From NCBI GenBank assembly GCA_030549495.1, contig JAUIRK010000461.1, positions 620,001 to 684,000 of the forward strand: a DNA stretch of 64,000 nt. Direction: 5' to 3'. Within the stretch, counting starts at the first letter, position 1. Every line of letters begins with the position of its first letter. Below, piece after piece: positions 1 to 13,160 of the stretch. The notes under the pieces were generated by a model. It was not told where the DNA came from. It worked only from the letters and a program-made list of their open reading frames with translations, and did no database searches. A program made the translations under genes and the position numbers. This stretch comes from Nectonema munidae (lineage: Eukaryota > Nematomorpha > Nectonematoida > Nectonematidae).

Positions 1-1013
1 TAAACTAATTTATTATATTCAAATTCTCCAAAAGACTATACTATCAGAATAAATAATGGTAAAAATATTTTTCAATAATAAATTTTACTTTTCATATTTT
101 ATTTTATTATAATAATAATAACCCAAAAAGTTGAAATAATGGAAATCTATCAAGTCTTTCAAATTTAATGCCTTTTGTAAAACTTTTCAAAACATTAGTT
201 CCATTCAAATACGAAAACAATTCTTGTTTACCAACAGTAAGATATGATAAGAAATAATAAACGTTTACATAGATATAATTAGTATAAAAATTAAATTTCG
301 GCTGGTTCGAATTTTTATAATGAAAAAACTTTGAGTATATAACTTTAATACAAGTTGTAGAAAACTGCCATATGTACTTAGTCTGAAAGTTAGATTGAAG
401 AATCTTTTATTCTAAACATTAAGTTTTTTTAATCTTTGTTTTCCAAATGCGTCTTTTATCTACTATTTCTTTCCAAATCAAAAGAAGGGGAATATGCGAA
501 AAATTTGTATAGTTCTCTCAACGAGCAGCACAATTAATAAGGAGAGGGAAAGTACCTAGCGAGTTAAAGAATTTGAAAAAAAGTTCATTCTCCACGAATT
601 GTACGAGTTCTTCCGTGCTTCAAAACTGCTTTTCAAGCCAGGCAATTCAGAAGGGTGTTAGGAATTTTTTTGAACTATTTCTTCATCCAAATTATTCCTT
701 TATCTATAATTGAGGTAACAAAATGTGGTCCTTGATACTTTTTATGCGTATTTAGTTTTATCCAGGAGTCTTAAGATTATTATTGGAGAATATATTTGGC
801 AAACTTTCCTAAACTTGACCTTGAAAACGTGATACTTAAGTAAAATTTTTAAGCGACTTCCATTTTTTGAAATTGTTGAAAAAAAGTGTTTAGAATTATG
901 CCACATACTGAAACATAAATAAATAAGGGGTATACTATTTTTACCTAAGACCTAAGATGAGACCAGGATAATGGCATTTAGGGATATCTTTTAAAATTTT
1001 CAACAAACCGACT
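1..1013. other. AT-rich non-coding stretch
   Basis: I see no open frame with protein-like content, no RNA gene and no repeat structure beyond short A/T runs. Confidence 0.5.
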
Positions 1014-1135
1014 CCCTTTGAGGACCAGTGGGTCACGAGTGACCCAAGAAATGAAAATCGTCTGCTTTGAATATATAAAATTCCATTGAAAAAGAAAGCA
1101 GACGAAACCTCTTCAAAATGTTGGTCCTCAAAGGG
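1014..1135 (+). mobile_element. TTAA-type MITE, copy A
   Basis: The ends are inverted (CCCTTTGAGGACCA on the left, TGGTCCTCAAAGGG on the right) and a TTAA follows the right end, as expected of a non-autonomous piggyBac-type element; the left TTAA is not preserved. The interior contains the palindrome GGGTCACGAGTGACCC and an inverted pair around GTCTGCTTT / AAAGCAGAC, so the whole element can fold back. Three related copies lie at 17.3-18.0 kb. Confidence 0.65.
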
Positions 1136-1139
1136 TTAA

Positions 1140-4100
1140 GCGTGGCCTACAAACACTTACATAGACTTCAATGGACCCACAGCTGAAAATGGTTGTTCAC
1201 GCCTGATCCAAATCTTTCTTCACACTTTCCTGACAATTTTTATATTAATCATAAATGTTAACAATTTATCATATCGGTATACAATACTCCACAAATAATC
1301 TCCTGCTTTAAGATTCGAAAAGCAGAACTTAACCATAATAAATACGTACTGAACTGACTCATCAGTCTTTTTCATCTATTTTTTTTGTTATCTGAAGCAT
1401 TTGCCTTTAATTCAATAGGGACTTCGTCTTTAATGTCACAGCCATAAATAATAAACCTCATGAAAGATAAATGATCACCATTAAAGTATATAAATGTGAA
1501 AATGGATTATGAAGCAGTGTTACGCATGGAGTGTCAAAGTTCATGTTTTCTATAACTAAATTTTAAATGTATCATGGTGTTGTTGAAGAGATATCATCAA
1601 TCTTGGATTCTTCATTGGTCTCTAAGCTTTCATGAAAGCCTCAGAGTTGAATGATTTGTCATTTTCTTTTTTTTGCTCACACTATAAATTAAAAACAAAT
1701 AAATTTCGATTTGTTTAATTCCATTTTATCGCATTACAACACTTTGCAAAATAAATAAAATTTAAGTGCTTAATCATTTAAACGCTCACTTTAACTTCAT
1801 TACACTTTCATTGCTCTACCACCATTTTGCACTGGTCACAGCCTTTTAGTTCACATCTCTCATCTTACTCAAGGTTACATTTTTATTTTCTAAAACTTTA
1901 TATTAACAGTGGGTCTGATTTTTTACGAAATGGCCCTTAATTCCTCTAAATCTCATACAAATTTTTTTATAATTTTTTTTTAAAATCCCACGTTCTCCTT
2001 TGAAATCTCGGGAAATTCCTTTGTGATTTTCAAAAAATTTACAAAAATTATTTCATTTATATTTTTATATATGAACAAATAACAAAAAATATATCTCTAA
2101 CTTTAAAAAAATTTTATATTTTAAATTCCTATTAATTTTTTTTAATTTTACATACTCCCATGAAATTTCCTAGCACTTTTCAAAATATTTCACACAATTT
2201 AGTAAAAACAAAGGAGAAATTTATTCTGTAGAACTTAATTGAAAATATGCCGGAGCCAACAAAACTAAAAAGTTAAAATTTTTATAATAAATTTTATAAA
2301 TTCGACTTCAATATTTGAGATGATTTATCTGATTAAGGTGATTACTCCAAAGCTTAAAATGTAGAAAATCGAGTCATCATTTTGAAACTAGTGTACTTAT
2401 TTTTTTAGTTAAACTTAATCAAGTAACATTTAACATTCTACTACTTCGCTATAATACTGCTGTAACATAGGGATGATTAAAAATGGATTATTTCTATCGC
2501 TTTTCTTCCCATTGTTATTATATGTCTAATCCCAATGCAAACTTTTTTTAAAAAAGTAAAAAAAGTTCATCGTTTTGAGGTTTTTGAAGATAGTGACTAA
2601 AACTCATGACGGTTTGCTTCTCGTGTCCAACCTCTTGAGGTTTTGGTAGATATCCCAAACCATAAACAGATGAGTTTTCCAAACTGATTTAAAAAATGAA
2701 TTAGTTAACATTTTTGAAAGATCTCTGAAATTTTTATACGTAACCTTATAGACAAATGAAGCTATAAATGGACTTTTTAGAATTTACGTATATTTTTTAA
2801 AAATTGTTTACTTTTTATCAGAATAGTGATAAAAAAAAGTTGATCTTGCAAAACATAATTTAAAAATGCATCTTTAATCACAATATAAAATAAACATAAT
2901 TTTCACAATTTTTTGAAAATATGAAGAAATATTTTAGTGGTAACAAGTGGTAGGTACTTTTTGCTTTCTTTCAATACTATTTTTTATTGTTCAAATCTAT
3001 TTGACTTTTTTTAATTATAAATTGCCTTTTTTCAATTCTATATTGTCTTCTTTCAAATCGTAAAATATAAAATAGAATTCAAAAAGACAAAATAGTAAAA
3101 ATGGTTCATATATATATTGTTATATCTGTATGGAACTATAGGCATTACATTTTACAAATAAATTAAATAATCGATCGAAATTGTATAATATTTTTTTTCT
3201 ATTAATACACTAATAATATCAAATATTAAGACACAAAGCTAAAACCACGGAAATGTTAAATTCAAATAACAAAAATCCAAATATTTAAATAACAAATTTA
3301 TAATTACCTAACTTAAATATTCTAACCAACATTGAATGTACAAAACCTTAGAAAAAATTTTGAAGACACTTGTGCGCAAACACATTTTACATGCCCTATA
3401 GATGATATAAGTCATATGTTTCGATCCAGGCATCATGGTAAATTTCGAAAATGATATGGGACTTTACAAAATTAGCAATAATTTGATATTTCGCACGTCA
3501 ATAATAATAATCATTGAAGAAGGCGAAATTTATGCGCATAATAAATTGACATCGTGTAAAGAAAAGTGATTGGTCAACTATTTCTGAGCTAGCATATCAG
3601 AGGATGGAGCATCATCACTTGAATATAAGAAGAATATTGCCCAGCCTGATAAAAATGAAGTATTCATTTGTATTTTATTATCGGGTATTCAAACGCAAAG
3701 TATATGATACGAAATTATTGGAATTGTGTTCATAAAAATAATATTTTGGAAAAGGCCATTCTATATAGTGGCGTTTATAAATTAATACGCGTTAAATGAA
3801 TTATGAATGCTAATGCAAGTGTTCTTTTGATGAAGCCGATGTTGGCGAAAATTCCTTTACTAAAATATTCGTATCCAAAAATTTTATTTTGCTCTTTATT
3901 CTAAACAAATTATTGAAAAATTAATATAAAAATTAATTAGACGTAATTTTCACAATCTGTAAAAATATAAAGTCTTTTATGTTAACAAGTGGTATGTATA
4001 GTATTTACCTTCATAGAATACGAAAAGTTTGAAACTAACTAATTTACCTACTTTACAGCGCGGCGTGTTTTGTATGTTTATAACTTATTATATAACTTAT

Positions 4101-5789
4101 TTTGACATAATATGCACAGAGACATTTGTTAATTTGATCAATTTGACAAAAATTGGAAAAATATTTTTTTAAGTCCTATCTTTCGAAATTTTTAAGAAGT
4201 GTATGAAGTTTAACATGAAAATTTTGATTATAAATATTTTTATAAACTTTTTCTATTTATATATTTTATATAAGTAATCTTCTAAAAATCAAAATTAAAT
4301 TCTTTATTAAGTAATTTTTCGCGCTAGCATTCCAATATTTATTTTAAATTTTAAACTCTTACAGCATATAATGTATCAATCCTATTTTACAAAAAATTAT
4401 GTTCATGTAATTTTTCATGATCTAATGACCTGCCTCCTATACGTTCAATGCAAAATTTTGTTCAAAAACATACAACGAAAGAATACGCGTTTAATAAAAA
4501 CAATTTGGTATTAATTAAACTGGTACAAAGATGGAATATTAAGCAAATAAAATGGAATTTTACAAAATAAATGTAGATGGTAAAACAAGAGGATTGAATA
4601 AGGTAATATTTTCAAAGTTAAAAGGATTCAACATTCAATATTTAAATCTAAAGAGAGTTTGAGTAAGCCTTTATCCAATGCTTCTGAATCATTAATTTTA
4701 AAAATTAAATTTTTCTTGAAATTAAAAGTAAAAGGTATGGTGAGAAAAAACATTACACGAAAATACTCCATTTATCGATATATAAAATACAACAACTATC
4801 TTCAAAAGCTTCTACTTCTTCTTTGAAAAAGATTCTTTTGGTGAGCGTTTTTACTTCTTTCTTCGGTAGTAATCAGCAGATCTTCTATCTGTTCTTTAAG
4901 TAAATCGGTATAGTATAGCGATAGAAAGACAGATGAATCTGAAATCATGAAAACATCAAAGGAACATGTACATTTAAATAAAAAGATAAAAAAAACTATT
5001 AAACTTTAATTGCCTATTCGCACCTTTTATATTTTCATAATTTGAAGAGGATTTTAAATTATTCAAGACTGAACATTTAGTAGATGATACAAAATAAAAT
5101 AATTGCGGGTGAAGCGAAGAAAAAGGAACAATTGTAAACAAATTCGATAAAATATAAAAAAAATAAAAACGTGGTATGGATATTGGAATCTTTTTCTAGT
5201 TTAAGACAATTCTTTAGTTCTTATAAATTATAAATTTTATATATACTTATAAATTTTGGCAAATTAAAAAATGGAAAATATCTCTAAAAAATTAGAAGAC
5301 AAAAATTATAAAAACATGAATAGAATTAAAAAAAGGATTCTAAGAACATATCATTTTTTCGTTTGAGAAGTTTTAAGCTTGGCAGGCCACAGAACTTCGT
5401 AGTTGCAGCAATTAGCTTCCTACTTTGCATCTGAAATTACAAAATAGCCAAGCTTCAACAACCAAGAAAGAGCAATGATTTTTGGTAGAAATTACCCTCC
5501 AAAGAAATCATCTCATATTAGAAAATATTTGTTCATATTATTTATTACAGCTATATAAAGATTATGAATAAAGTTTTTTCTTTCACTATATCAAGATTAA
5601 AGTCAAATTTATACAATTATTTGCACCCCTCGTTCCCTCTCCGGTTTATCACTAAATAAAAATAGACTAAATGCAGGAGACATGAGAGTTGCTCTGTCTC
5701 TGGTTACGTTCTCCATGTATAGAGAAATTGAGAGATTCAAATATTCTTGATTTGTTTTACCTTCTATATCTCAATAGTTGTACATTGAC
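1140..5789. other. AT-rich non-coding stretch
   Basis: No gene is recognised. The only structure noted is a degenerate pyrimidine-rich repeat near 2.96-3.10 kb, listed separately. Confidence 0.45.
2955..3100. repeat. Degenerate TTTTTCAATTCTATTTTGTC repeats with foldback
   Basis: Several imperfect copies of a roughly 27-bp T-rich unit stand in tandem and are followed at once by an inverted copy (AAATAGAATTCAAAAAGAC). The same unit is iterated at 14.41-14.58 kb. It may be the interior of a simple foldback element. Confidence 0.4.
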
Positions 5790-6835
5790 GCCCATTACCT
5801 TTTTTCAAGTTTGACAATATAATAAAAGTTATTTAATCCTTTCCTCAAGTGTCACCTTAATTTATAAAAAAAAATAGACAAATAAGAGTGTTAAATGAAT
5901 TTTTATTTTTAGATTTATCTAAATTTTATTGACAGGGGTCGTTGACCTGCGAATTGACAGGCATCGTACATCGGCACTCATTGGTATTTTCAAGTTTGAC
6001 AATATAATAAAAGTTATTTACTTCTTTCCTCAAGATTCTTCTCAATTTATAAAAAAAATTAGCGAAATAAAAATGTTAAATGAATTTGTATTTTTAGAGT
6101 TCTCTAAATTTCATTCAAAGGGGTCGTTGACCTGCGAATTGACAGACATTGTACATCGGCACTCATTACTATTTCAAGTTTGACAATATAATAAAAGTTA
6201 TTTACTCCTTTCCTCAAGATTCTTCTCAATTTGTGAAGAGAGATAGCGAAATAAAAGTGTTAAGTGAATTTTTATTTTTTGATTTCTCTAAATTTCATTG
6301 AAAGGGGTCGTTGACCTGCGAATTGACAGGCATTGTACATCAACACTCATTACTATTTCAAGTTTGACAATATAATAAAAGTTATTTACTCCTTTCCTCA
6401 AGATTCTTCTCAATTTGTGAAGAGAGATAGCGAAATAAAACTGTTAAGTGAATTTTTATTTTTTGATTTCTCTAAATTTCATTGAAAGGGGTCGTTGACC
6501 TGCGAATTGACAGGCATTGTACATCAACACTCATTACTATTTCAAGTTTGACAATATAATAAAAGTTATTTACTTCTTTCCTCAAGATTCTTCTCAATTT
6601 GTGAAGAGAGATAGCGAAATAAAAATGTTAAATGAATTTGTATTTTTAGAGTTCTCTAAATTTCATTGAAAGGGGTCGTTGACCTGCGAATTGACAGGCA
6701 TTGTACATCGGCACTCATTAGTATTTTCAAGTTTGACAATATAATAAAAGTTATTTACTCCTTTCCTCAAGATTCTTCTCAATTTGTGAAGAGAGATAGC
6801 GAAATAAAAGTGTTAAGTGAATTTGTGTTTACTTA
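5790..6835. repeat. 184-bp tandem repeat, about 5.7 copies
   Basis: The start motif CAAGTTTGACAATATAATAA recurs at 5816, 5991, 6175, 6359, 6543 and 6728, giving spacings of 175, 184, 184, 184 and 185 bp. Each unit also carries GGGGTCGTTGACCTGCGAAT and GACAGGCATTGTACATC. The middle copies are nearly identical; the first and last are diverged or truncated, which suggests a locally homogenised minisatellite. Open frames inside it are by-products of the repeat. Confidence 0.9.
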
Positions 6836-7512
6836 AGCTCCATTGTAGTTTATGTGATGTTTTTAGGACGCATGCAACTTGATATTAATTTATTCAAAGT
6901 TGACCTATATTTCCTCCACTCTTACACCGGTAGAGCATTTCATTCCTTTCCTTCAATCATTTCGCAGCATTTTGTCGTGAGAGAGGAGACGCGTGAGCCT
7001 AACGAATATTGCGTTTGTCATTCGAATCCTTTCTGTTCTCTTTCAATGATATGCACGTGAAAGATAGTTTAACATCTTAATAAGAATAATAATAATAATA
7101 ATAACATAATACATTTCATTGATAATATTAATCCGACTTTAATTTGAACATCCTTCTTCTTTTTATTGGTAAAATCTTTTAAATTATTCATCCTCTATCG
7201 ACTCTCTCATTTCCTCGTGGTAACGTTTCTCCTTATTCTCTTTGTGCATATATTATTGGGTGCAACCGCTAATCCACTCCGAAAAGAGGCAGGGGAGAGG
7301 ATGCTGCCCAAACTTCTTCTACCCAGCCCCATTTTTATATGAAAAATAATATGGTCATGTCTACAATTTGGACCCCTTCCTCCTCCCTTGACCTCCTAAA
7401 CATGTATTTGGGGAATACATAGTCAAATTGTGAAATTTAAACTATAATTGTAAAAAAATATCGAAATTATTCAACAAAAAAGCATAACTAATTATTTTAG
7501 TTGGTTACTTTG
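6836..7512. other. Non-coding, with short (AAT)n
   Basis: A short AAT microsatellite lies at about 7083-7105. The stretch 7190-7330 is less AT-rich than its surroundings, but I recognise no coding or RNA signal in it. Confidence 0.4.
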
Positions 7513-7833
7513 CAGGCCCGTAGCTAGGACTTTTCAATTGGGAGGGCTGGAAAAAATTTTGAAGGGGACTAAATATTTTCACAAAAATTTTTTGGTACTT
7601 ATGGGTTATCTCTCCTTCATTCAAAAATTTTTTTTTAGTAAATTACGGAAAAAAATTTTAAAGTGGGAGGGAGATAACTAATAAGTACCAAATTTTTATA
7701 TATAGTCTAAAAATAAACCATTTTTTGAACCCTTTATTGATATCGAAATATATTAGGTTGGGGGGAGGGATCTGAATCTGAGTTAGGGAGCGAGGGGCTT
7801 AGCCCCCTCCTACCCTCGCTGGCCATGGGCCTG
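7513..7833. mobile_element. hAT-type MITE with perfect 8-bp TSD
   Basis: The left end CAGGCCCGTAGCTAGG and the right end GCTGGCCATGGGCCTG are inverted repeats. The flanks are an exact 8-bp duplication, TTACTTTG, at 7505-7512 and 7834-7841, which is diagnostic of hAT-class insertion. Inside, GGTACTTATGGGTTATCTC near 7592 is matched by an inverted GAGATAACTAATAAGTACC near 7670, so the 321-bp element is largely one long hairpin. It encodes nothing. Confidence 0.88.
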
Positions 7834-9169
7834 TTACTTTGGTGTCAGTTAGTAGTGCAATTCTACGGTCTATTCACTATCAAACAAAATTTGACAAATT
7901 TTTTTTACATCCTAAATTCTTTGTAGAGTATGCTAATTTTATTTTGAAAAATTTTAATTTAACAATCATTTTTACTTTCAACGTGTAGTTTTTATGTAAG
8001 CCAAAATTTTACCCTGAAATATCCTGAAAAAGTAGCTTATTTTAATGAACTTCAAAACTGGAGACAAATATTGAAAAAAAGATTGGTAAGATAAAGTATT
8101 GTTGAATTTAATTAAAAATGAAAAATGTTTGTGTAGGATTTTTTGTACAAAAATGTCCTACAATCCCTTGCTAGCGGCTACCAGTGGTCAACAAGTAATG
8201 ATGAAAGTAGTTTTCCTTTATATTCTTCCATTTTTTAAATTTGTTGTTGACGACGTTCTCCATGTTCATCAGACACTTCTGACGACATATTCATATTAAA
8301 AATATCTGAATGAGAATTGGGAAAATGAAGTTTGAGATGCATATTTCCCCAAATTTTTTTCGAAATATATCAAAAGATTTCACTCTCTGTAATTTCAAGC
8401 AGAGAAGGTTTTTGTGCTACTGGAATTGAACATGAATGCTTACTTGGACGTGAGGCTGGATATTGGATTTTTAGTTGGAATCTCAGTCAGAGTGATATCA
8501 GTACCGCAAAAATACTTCACAAATAGTAACAATTTTTTAAAAAATTATTTTTACATGCACGAGTATGAAGAACTCATGTTATTTTTTGAAAATAAAAAAA
8601 ATCTGAAAATAAAACCAAAAAAATTGATTAACAGGGATTTATGAATTTTTAAAATTAAATAAGTCAAATTTAGTTTATTGTTGACATCTTCATAAAATAT
8701 TGATATAAAAACATACCTTGGCATGCCACTGTTGGGTTTTTAATCCATGCTTATTTTAGGTCAAAATTTCGATGTTAAATAAATTTGTAAGGTAGTTTTA
8801 AAAGAACATGTAAATTTAAAAAGTTTAAAGAGCTTTCAGATTAATTTATTTTTTTTACTTTTTTGAGTAAACTAATGGAATTTTGGAGCCAATATGTGGT
8901 TTGACCCCTGAAACAAAATTTTGATTAAAATTTTTTCTTCCTTTTTTTCCCTCAAAATTTTACCAACAAGTTCCTTCTTGGTAATTTAGACACAAATTAA
9001 GTATTTTTGTAATTATATAATGATAAAATGTTATGCAAAAAAATAAAAATTAACGCCATCTATAAATTTTATTTTAAAAAAGTCAATTTGAACAGGACAA
9101 ATAGTTGCCAAAATTACATAAACAGTGTCCAAAAAATAAAAAATTGTTCTATATATCAGAGTGACAAGT
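7834..9169. other. AT-rich non-coding stretch
   Basis: I find no supportable gene. Its right end (after about 9040) may be the untranslated tail of the minus-strand piggyBac relic next to it. Confidence 0.35.
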
Positions 9170-10054
9170 AGGACATAACAGAAAAGAATGTTTTTTGCAG
9201 ATAAATTTTTTACAGAAAAAAACTTTCGTGTACCTCTAGTTCTAGGTTTACACTTCGGTATCGAACAATATCCCCTGCCAGTGGAGCTACTTTAGACGTT
9301 TTCACCTTGTGAAAAAAAGCCATAAAACGGTAAAATATTTTTGATGGGCCTAGAAATTTGCAGAGCGAATGAGCATTGATTGTTCGCAAAGGTTGAGAGA
9401 TAAATATTTCAAAAAAAATTTTCTCCCACCTTCTCTATTTGGGTGATTTTTATTACAATTAAAATTGTAAATTACCCATGAGTTGAAAGCTGCAATATCG
9501 AAGTAATTAGTGAAAATGGCCATCGCCCATCTTCTACTAGGTTTATAAGAAGTGAAATCTCTTGCCATTCTATTAAAATTATCTACACCAACTGTATACT
9601 TATTATATAGTACTAAACTTTCTGGTTTGTTTTTTATTGAAGTTATTGTCACGCCCTTAGTATGTTGAGATGATAAAACATAAACGGCTTGGAATTTAGC
9701 CTAGCATGCTATAATGGTATGTGAATAGAAATAGATGCACATTCAGAATAAACAATTTTACTCTCGGTTTCTTGTAAACTCAAATTGCGTATGTACTTTG
9801 GTTTGAGGACGTTGGGTAAAAAATGGCAATTAGAATTTATAGTACTACAATTTGTCAAATCCTTGTCGACTGCCCACTTTACTAACTCGTGGGATGTAAA
9901 AAATCGGTCGAAAAAACTCCACAACCTTGCGGTAAGTTACATCCCGTGATCAAACGTTTACAAATTTCTAAACTAGAAAAGTAATTTCTATCAGTCAATC
10001 CAGAAAGGTAAATTTCCGGCTTCATAACATAAAAAGTGTTAGCATCGTTTAAAT
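9170..10054 (-). pseudogene. piggyBac transposase relic, C-terminal half
   Basis: Read on the minus strand, the block at 9652-9350 has the piggyBac layout: YNKYTVGVDNFNRM, then RRWAMAIFTNYFDIAAFNSW, the conserved region after the last catalytic Asp. The blocks at 10097-9709 match the preceding part (NDANTFYVMKPEIYLSG; IVYSECASI). A decayed basic/Cys-poor tail follows to about 9170 where a Cys-rich finger is expected. The frame changes several times, so it is dead. The N-terminal half lies at 12791-13160 on the other side of an inserted hAT element. Confidence 0.85.
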
Positions 10055-12790
10055 CAGTGATTTCCAAACTGAGAGGCGCGCCTCCTAAGTGGGGCATGGA
10101 CTAGTTTTAAAGGGAGGCGCAACCGAGTGAAATGCGAAAAACTAACATGTCTTTTTTTGGCATGAACCCCCTTTTTTACCTTCTTCTTATTTGAAATTTT
10201 TTGTATCAAACATATGTATGCTTTTCATGCATTTCTTAATGTGAAATATTATTTTATTAAAGACTTTTAACATGTAGTTTCACGAGTGCATACTTTTTAC
10301 AGCACGTCGTCTACCAGGCTCCAGTTTAATTAAGAAATCTGCACAATGCGCTTTTTTATGACGCGTGTAGTATATATGTGGGAAAGCTTTAAATTCCTTG
10401 CTTCTTGAAGCATTCGCATTTACTTATAGAGATTTGAAACATGTCTGCTGTGTATGTTTGTGTGATAAAAAATTTAAAAACATGCATCTGCCTCATTTGC
10501 GCACATTTGTATTTTGGTCATTGAGTGAGAAAGTTAATATATTTTCCTTTTTCTATAATAAAAGCAGGCTTTCATTTTGCTCTATATTCTCGAAAATTGC
10601 CCAAGACAAGAAAATACGCTTCATCATACTTATTTTTAGGATTTACAAATATCGTTGTAGATGGCTTGGAAAAACCAAAATGTTTATTATGTAATAAAAA
10701 TTTTTGGCAACAGATAGTATGAGACCTTGCAAATTGAAGCGACACTTTGAAACTATGCATTTTGAATACGTTTATAAGCCCAAAGAATTTTTTCAAAACA
10801 AACTTCGTGAGTTTAAAAATCAAAAGCAAGCAATCAAAAAACTTGTTTCTGTTCCATCAAATGTCATGCTCTAACTTCATATCAAGTTTCTTATAGAATT
10901 GCAAAATGTATAAACACACACTATAGGAGAAACACTAATTTTGCCAGCAGCAATTGATATAGTTGAAACAATGTTCGGTAAATCATAAGCCAAACGTTTA
11001 CGAGAAATTCCTCTTGCTGATAAATGATAATACAGTTAGTAGAAGAATATCTGAAGATCTTTGTCATCAGTTGATTATTATTCTGCGTACTTCAAAATTG
11101 GCCATGCAAGTCGACGAAGCTAAAGATGCTTATTTAATTGCATATCTTAGATATAGTGCAGAAAATGTTATAATGGAAGATATATCTTTTTGCAAACCCA
11201 CTACTGAAAAAGCACTGCTAAACAAATTTTTAGTATACTTGATACTTTTTTTAATGACAAGGATATAAAGTGGAGCAACTGCTTAGGACTTTGTACAGAT
11301 GGAGCACAATGTCAATGTCAGGACAAAAATCTGGTCTAAAAAAGTAACAAATGTTATCTGGAGCACTGCATGCTTTACAGAGCAGCTCTTGTTTCAAAAA
11401 ATATGTGCGAAGAACTAAGTATCGTTTTTACAAAAGTAAAAAAGTTATAAACTACATAAAAAATAGTCCTTTGAAAGCGAGATTGTTTGCAAAGCTGCGT
11501 GATGGATATGGGCGCTAATCATACCTCACTTATATACTATTGTGAAGTGCGCTGGCTATCTCGTGCAAAAGTAATTCAAAGAGTATTTGATCTGAAACTA
11601 AACTAAAATAAAAAAGTAAAATTACAACCTTTCTGCACGAAAATCATAATAAAGAAGCTAGTTTGTTTAGAAATGACAGCTTTCTTGTTAAACTAGCCTA
11701 TTTGGTTGATATTTTTGGAAAATTAAGTGTTTTGAAAAAATCGATGCAAGGAGCACGGATGCATTATCTTATTCAGATAGACAAAATAAAATTATTCATG
11801 AAAAAATTAGAGCTATGGAAAATGAATTTTAAAAAGAATCAATTTGATATGTTTCCATTTTTAAATAATTTCTGTTCCAGTCTTAACTTTAATGTAAACC
11901 AAATTCTTTTTATTGAACATCTGAATGGTTTGTTGTCCGATTTTTCAATTTATTTCAATAAAGATCTTATTTCCGAAAAGTTCCAATGGGTGGTGAATCC
12001 ATTTGGCGATGAAATAAATGAAGAGTTTGAAATGACGATTTTTGAAAAAGAAATTCTGATAGAGTTATCTTGTGAAACTTCATTAAAACATAAATTTCAA
12101 AATGAATCTCTAATTGAATTTTGGTCCAGTCAAAGTGAAAAATATAATGCTCTATCATGGAAGGAGATTGAAGTTTTGCTACCATTTCTAATATCATACT
12201 TGTGTGAATGTGAATTTTCTGAACTAGCTCTAATGATATCTAAGTACCGAGCCCGTTTAAGGGTAGAAAAGGAGCTGCGCGTAGCACTGTCTTCGATGAC
12301 TCCTAGATTTGAAAACCTTTGTGCCAATAAACAAGCACATTCATCACATTGAAATTAAACCTTCTAAAAATAAATGATAGTGTCTATTCAAGCTTTTTTT
12401 ATTTTATTAATTTTTCCAATTTATATACATCTTTTATTTTTTAAATTGTAAAAAAGTAAAAAAATATAAAACAATAAATATATATTTCAAAAATGTCCTT
12501 AATTATTTAAAAAATATATTTTATAAATAGAAAAAAATTATGAAATAATTTGAAGAAATTTATAAGGAAAAATTGTATATAAAAACATAGAAACAAAAAA
12601 TGCAGAAAAATATAGGAAAAATTATATTAACTTTCAAATCAAAATATTAAAAATTAATTAAAAAATTGGAAAATTTTATTTGATTGTCATAAAATGCAAA
12701 GTTATAAAAATTTGGGAAAATAGGGGAGGCCCCTGAATTCTATCTTTTTTTGAAAGGGAGGCCTAATAGCTTAAAGTTTGGAAACCGCTG
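10055..12790 (+). mobile_element. hAT transposon (ZBED/SCAND3-like), inserted in piggyBac
   Basis: The terminal repeats CAGTGATTTCCAAACT (left) and, inverted, CAGCGGTTTCCAAACT (right) agree at 14 of 16 positions. The left flank GTTTAAAT and the right flank GTAATGGT look like a decayed 8-bp duplication: removing the element restores a continuous piggyBac reading. The interior reads as a BED-finger hAT transposase: CLLC at 10681 and HFETMH at 10743 form the finger, LILPAAIDIVETMFG follows, then MQVDEAKDAYLIAYLRY and the C-terminal dimerisation domain. Confidence 0.9.
10600..12352 (+). pseudogene. Decayed hAT transposase gene
   Basis: Motifs run in order: BED finger (10.65-10.78 kb), the LPAAIDIVETMFG region (10.94 kb), SRRISEDLCHQLI and VDEAKDA with the expected catalytic-core Asp (11.04-11.27 kb), CLGLCTDGAQ (11.28 kb), and the 229-codon open block 11663-12352. 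That block contains LVKLAYLVDIFGKLSVLKKS, WVVNPF and the hAT dimerisation signature LLPFLISYLCECEFSELAL, ending ENLCANKQAHSSH as in ZBED5/FAM200/SCAND3-like proteins. At least four frame breaks or stops separate the blocks, so no full product is possible. The C-terminal block is unusually well kept. Confidence 0.88.
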
Positions 12791-13160
12791 GTAATGGTAT
12801 ATTTTTATGCCATAGTAACCAGGTTTACTTTTGTCATATATTTTGACTGCGCTCCTCTAAATTTCACTAGTTGTTCATCAATAATGACACCATCTAGTAG
12901 GGTCCAGTATCTGTAAAAGTTTTCAAAAAATTTATCATGAATTTATCATTTTGATTTCTATGTTCAACACTGTCAAAACGAATAAAAATATTTTTAAAAG
13001 TAAACATTCGTTTTCCCATTGCTACTCGTAAAAACGGATCGCCATTCATGGAGAAAATAAGTCGTTCGCTATTCTTTGGTCTTTATCTTGCCCGAGGTGA
13101 ATAAGACATCCAAAATACGCAAATAGGTCACTAATTTTAAATCTTTCGTAGCAAGTTCTT
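12791..13160 (-). pseudogene. piggyBac transposase relic, N-terminal/core half
   Basis: On the minus strand this reads as the upstream half of the relic at 9170-10054: a segment like LGCLIHLG, then RVAMGKRMF (the family's FM..NRF region), NDKFMINF, the decayed ..DE.LVKFRG-like block, and DKSKPGYYGIKIYH, the conserved K.KPxK.GIK motif just before the hAT insertion. Several stops and frame changes are present. Weak similarity may extend to about 13480, but I recognise no intact end. Confidence 0.8.

Noticed and set aside
5929-6183. An 84-codon open frame in the tandem repeat.
   Set aside because: It spans more than one repeat unit by chance, and the other units do not keep the frame.
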